Shown here: piece by piece, positions 4,534-5,446 of the stretch
How positions within the stretch are numbered: the first letter of the stretch is position 1
How the letters are laid out: every line of letters begins with the position of its first letter
DNA from: Methanosarcina sp.
GTDB lineage: Archaea; Halobacteriota; Methanosarcinia; Methanosarcinales; Methanosarcinaceae
Reading direction: 5' to 3'
Length of the DNA: 5,446 nucleotides
Assembly: GCA_003157235.1 (NCBI GenBank)
Contig: PMJC01000281.1
Location: 1 to 5,446 of the forward strand
Notes under the pieces: model-generated
The model's input: the letters and a program-made list of their open reading frames with translations, nothing else
Told to the model about the DNA's origin: nothing
Databases searched by the model: none
Translations under genes and position numbers: made by a program

Positions 4534-5446
4534 TCATGAACCGATGTTTTTGGTCTCTTTAATGTTTTTTTCCTTCAGTGCTTGCTTTATTGGAGGGGTA
4601 ATAACGGGCTTTTCTTTGATCAATCCATCGGGTTTGTAGTAGAGTATCATCAGCATTACCATTCCAAACAGTATATATTCAAGCCAGGTGGCTTCGAAAG
4701 GTAGCTGGAGTATGCTCCTTATCTCAAATTTATATATAGTTAGGGAGACCTTTGTGAGAACAAAAAAGAGTACTCCCAGTGCTACACCCTTATTATTTCC
4801 CCTGCCTCCTAAAAGAACCATAAGGAATGGGAAAAATGTCCATTCTACCCTGAAGAAAGTGGAAGCTATGACATTCATGCTGTAAAAGGAATACAGTGCT
4901 CCAGCTAATGCTGCTATGCTCGAACCCAGAGCTGCAGTCTTCATTCTGAGAACAAGAATATCCTTGCCAAAAGCCCGAACGACATCTTCGTTTTCCCTCA
5001 TTGCCTTCAAAAGCCTGCCATAGGGTGAGGTGAGAATTTTGTCTACAAAAAGATAAACTATTAGTGCTGTACCAAAGCTGAGAAGTGTAACATACATGAT
5101 CCGCCACTCTCCTGGTATCCATGCTAATACATTAGGAACGCTTACACCATAATAGCCCCCTATTATGGAGGTATTGTAATTTGAGACCTGATATAGAACC
5201 TCACTCATTGCAAGTAGAGCAATTGAAAGGTACTCATTTTTTAGTTTTGCGCTAGGAAGGATGAAAAGAATACCCGCCATAGCGCCTATAAAAGCAGCTA
5301 ACAGAAGAGAGAGTACAAGAATGCACATTCCCAAAAGTGGATTGTGGGAAATCATCGTGTTCATGGTGCTCTTAACAATTCCGCTTGCTTCTACAATTTC
5401 TCCATCTATGCCCAAAAGGAGCATGAGAATATGATTCATAACATAC
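4534..5446 (-). CDS. livM: Branched-chain amino acid ABC transporter permease LivM, 5' end outside the window
   Basis: This is the inner-membrane permease subunit which, with LivH, two ATPases (LivG, LivF) and a binding protein, imports leucine, isoleucine, valine or related compounds. The frame is open from the window edge; the first ATG (5439) is probably internal, since the family has another 40-50 residues and two membrane helices before this point. Counting from that ATG, membrane segments are visible at about 36-62, 114-132, 166-188, 201-212, 216-236 and 252-268. The cytoplasmic loop that docks on the ATPase is clear at about 138-160 (SPYGRLLKAMRENEDVVRAFGKD), as are LMVLLGGRGNNKG (206-218), equivalent to the LGGxG block of the family, and the closing YKPDGLIKEK (268-277). 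The tail is charged and longer than usual. It is the only undamaged family gene here. The ATPase genes do not follow it, so they lie upstream or elsewhere. The imported substrate is not certain; LivHM-type permeases also carry amides and urea. Confidence 0.88.
   Translation of the reverse strand, partial: YVMNHILMLLLGIDGEIVEASGIVKSTMNTMISHNPLLGMCILVLSLLLAAFIGAMAGILFILPSAKLKNEYLSIALLAMSEVLYQVSNYNTSIIGGYYGVSVPNVLAWIPGEWRIMYVTLLSFGTALIVYLFVDKILTSPYGRLLKAMRENEDVVRAFGKDILVLRMKTAALGSSIAALAGALYSFYSMNVIASTFFRVEWTFFPFLMVLLGGRGNNKGVALGVLFFVLTKVSLTIYKFEIRSILQLPFEATWLEYILFGMVMLMILYYKPDGLIKEKPVITPPIKQALKEKNIKETKNIGS

Noticed and set aside
4793..5122. 109-codon minus-strand frame inside livM
   Set aside because: It is an out-of-frame shadow of livM; the livM frame carries all the family motifs and membrane segments.
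1..5446. CRISPR arrays, tRNA or rRNA genes, complete insertion sequences
   Set aside because: I saw no regularly spaced repeats, no cloverleaf-like or rRNA-like sequence, and no transposase or paired terminal repeats.

Overview
The window looks like a piece of a methanogenic archaeal genome of the Methanosarcina type. This rests on an A+T-rich sequence with TATA-box-like promoters, GGTGA-type ribosome binding sites, and the kind of genes present (a LivM permease, HMA and YHS metal-binding domains, an ICMT-family methyltransferase, a D-2-hydroxyacid dehydrogenase). No rRNA or tRNA is available to fix the genus.

The main feature is decay. Six reading frames that encode recognisable protein families are broken by frameshifts, in-frame stops or both, and a seventh (the second YHS domain) lies beyond stop codons. 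Only the livM-like gene at the right edge is open throughout, and it is cut by the window edge.

Layout, left to right: (1) 1-879, minus strand: three separate HMA (heavy-metal-associated, CopZ/CopA type) modules in a row, each broken differently. The leftmost runs off the window with an acidic linker and may be the N-terminus of a copper P-type ATPase. (2) 880-1461: no convincing gene; one perfect 9-bp dyad, one short hairpin and a few anonymous open stretches. (3) 1462-2422, minus strand: a D-2-hydroxyacid dehydrogenase with one central frameshift. (4) 2419-2736, minus strand: a tandem YHS-domain reading frame with an internal TAG and TAA, overlapping the dehydrogenase start by four bases (ATGA), so the two probably formed an operon. 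(5) 2816-3365, plus strand, divergent from the YHS gene: a badly decayed isoprenylcysteine methyltransferase-family membrane protein. (6) 3462-3900, minus strand: a phage terminase-small-subunit-like HTH protein with a frameshift and a stop. (7) 3901-4533: A+T-rich, mostly non-coding, with one strong hairpin and a doubtful 52-codon frame. (8) 4534-5446, minus strand: the 3' part of a branched-chain amino acid ABC transporter permease (LivM).

Taken together, the left half carries relics of a metal-handling neighbourhood (three HMA modules and two YHS domains), next to a phage-like relic and upstream of a live transport gene. I do not see a clear new system. The most interesting points are the clustered loss of metal-binding genes, the loss of specific metal-ligand cysteines in two of the relics, and the TAG codon inside an otherwise complete YHS domain, which in a pyrrolysine-using methanogen cannot automatically be read as a stop.
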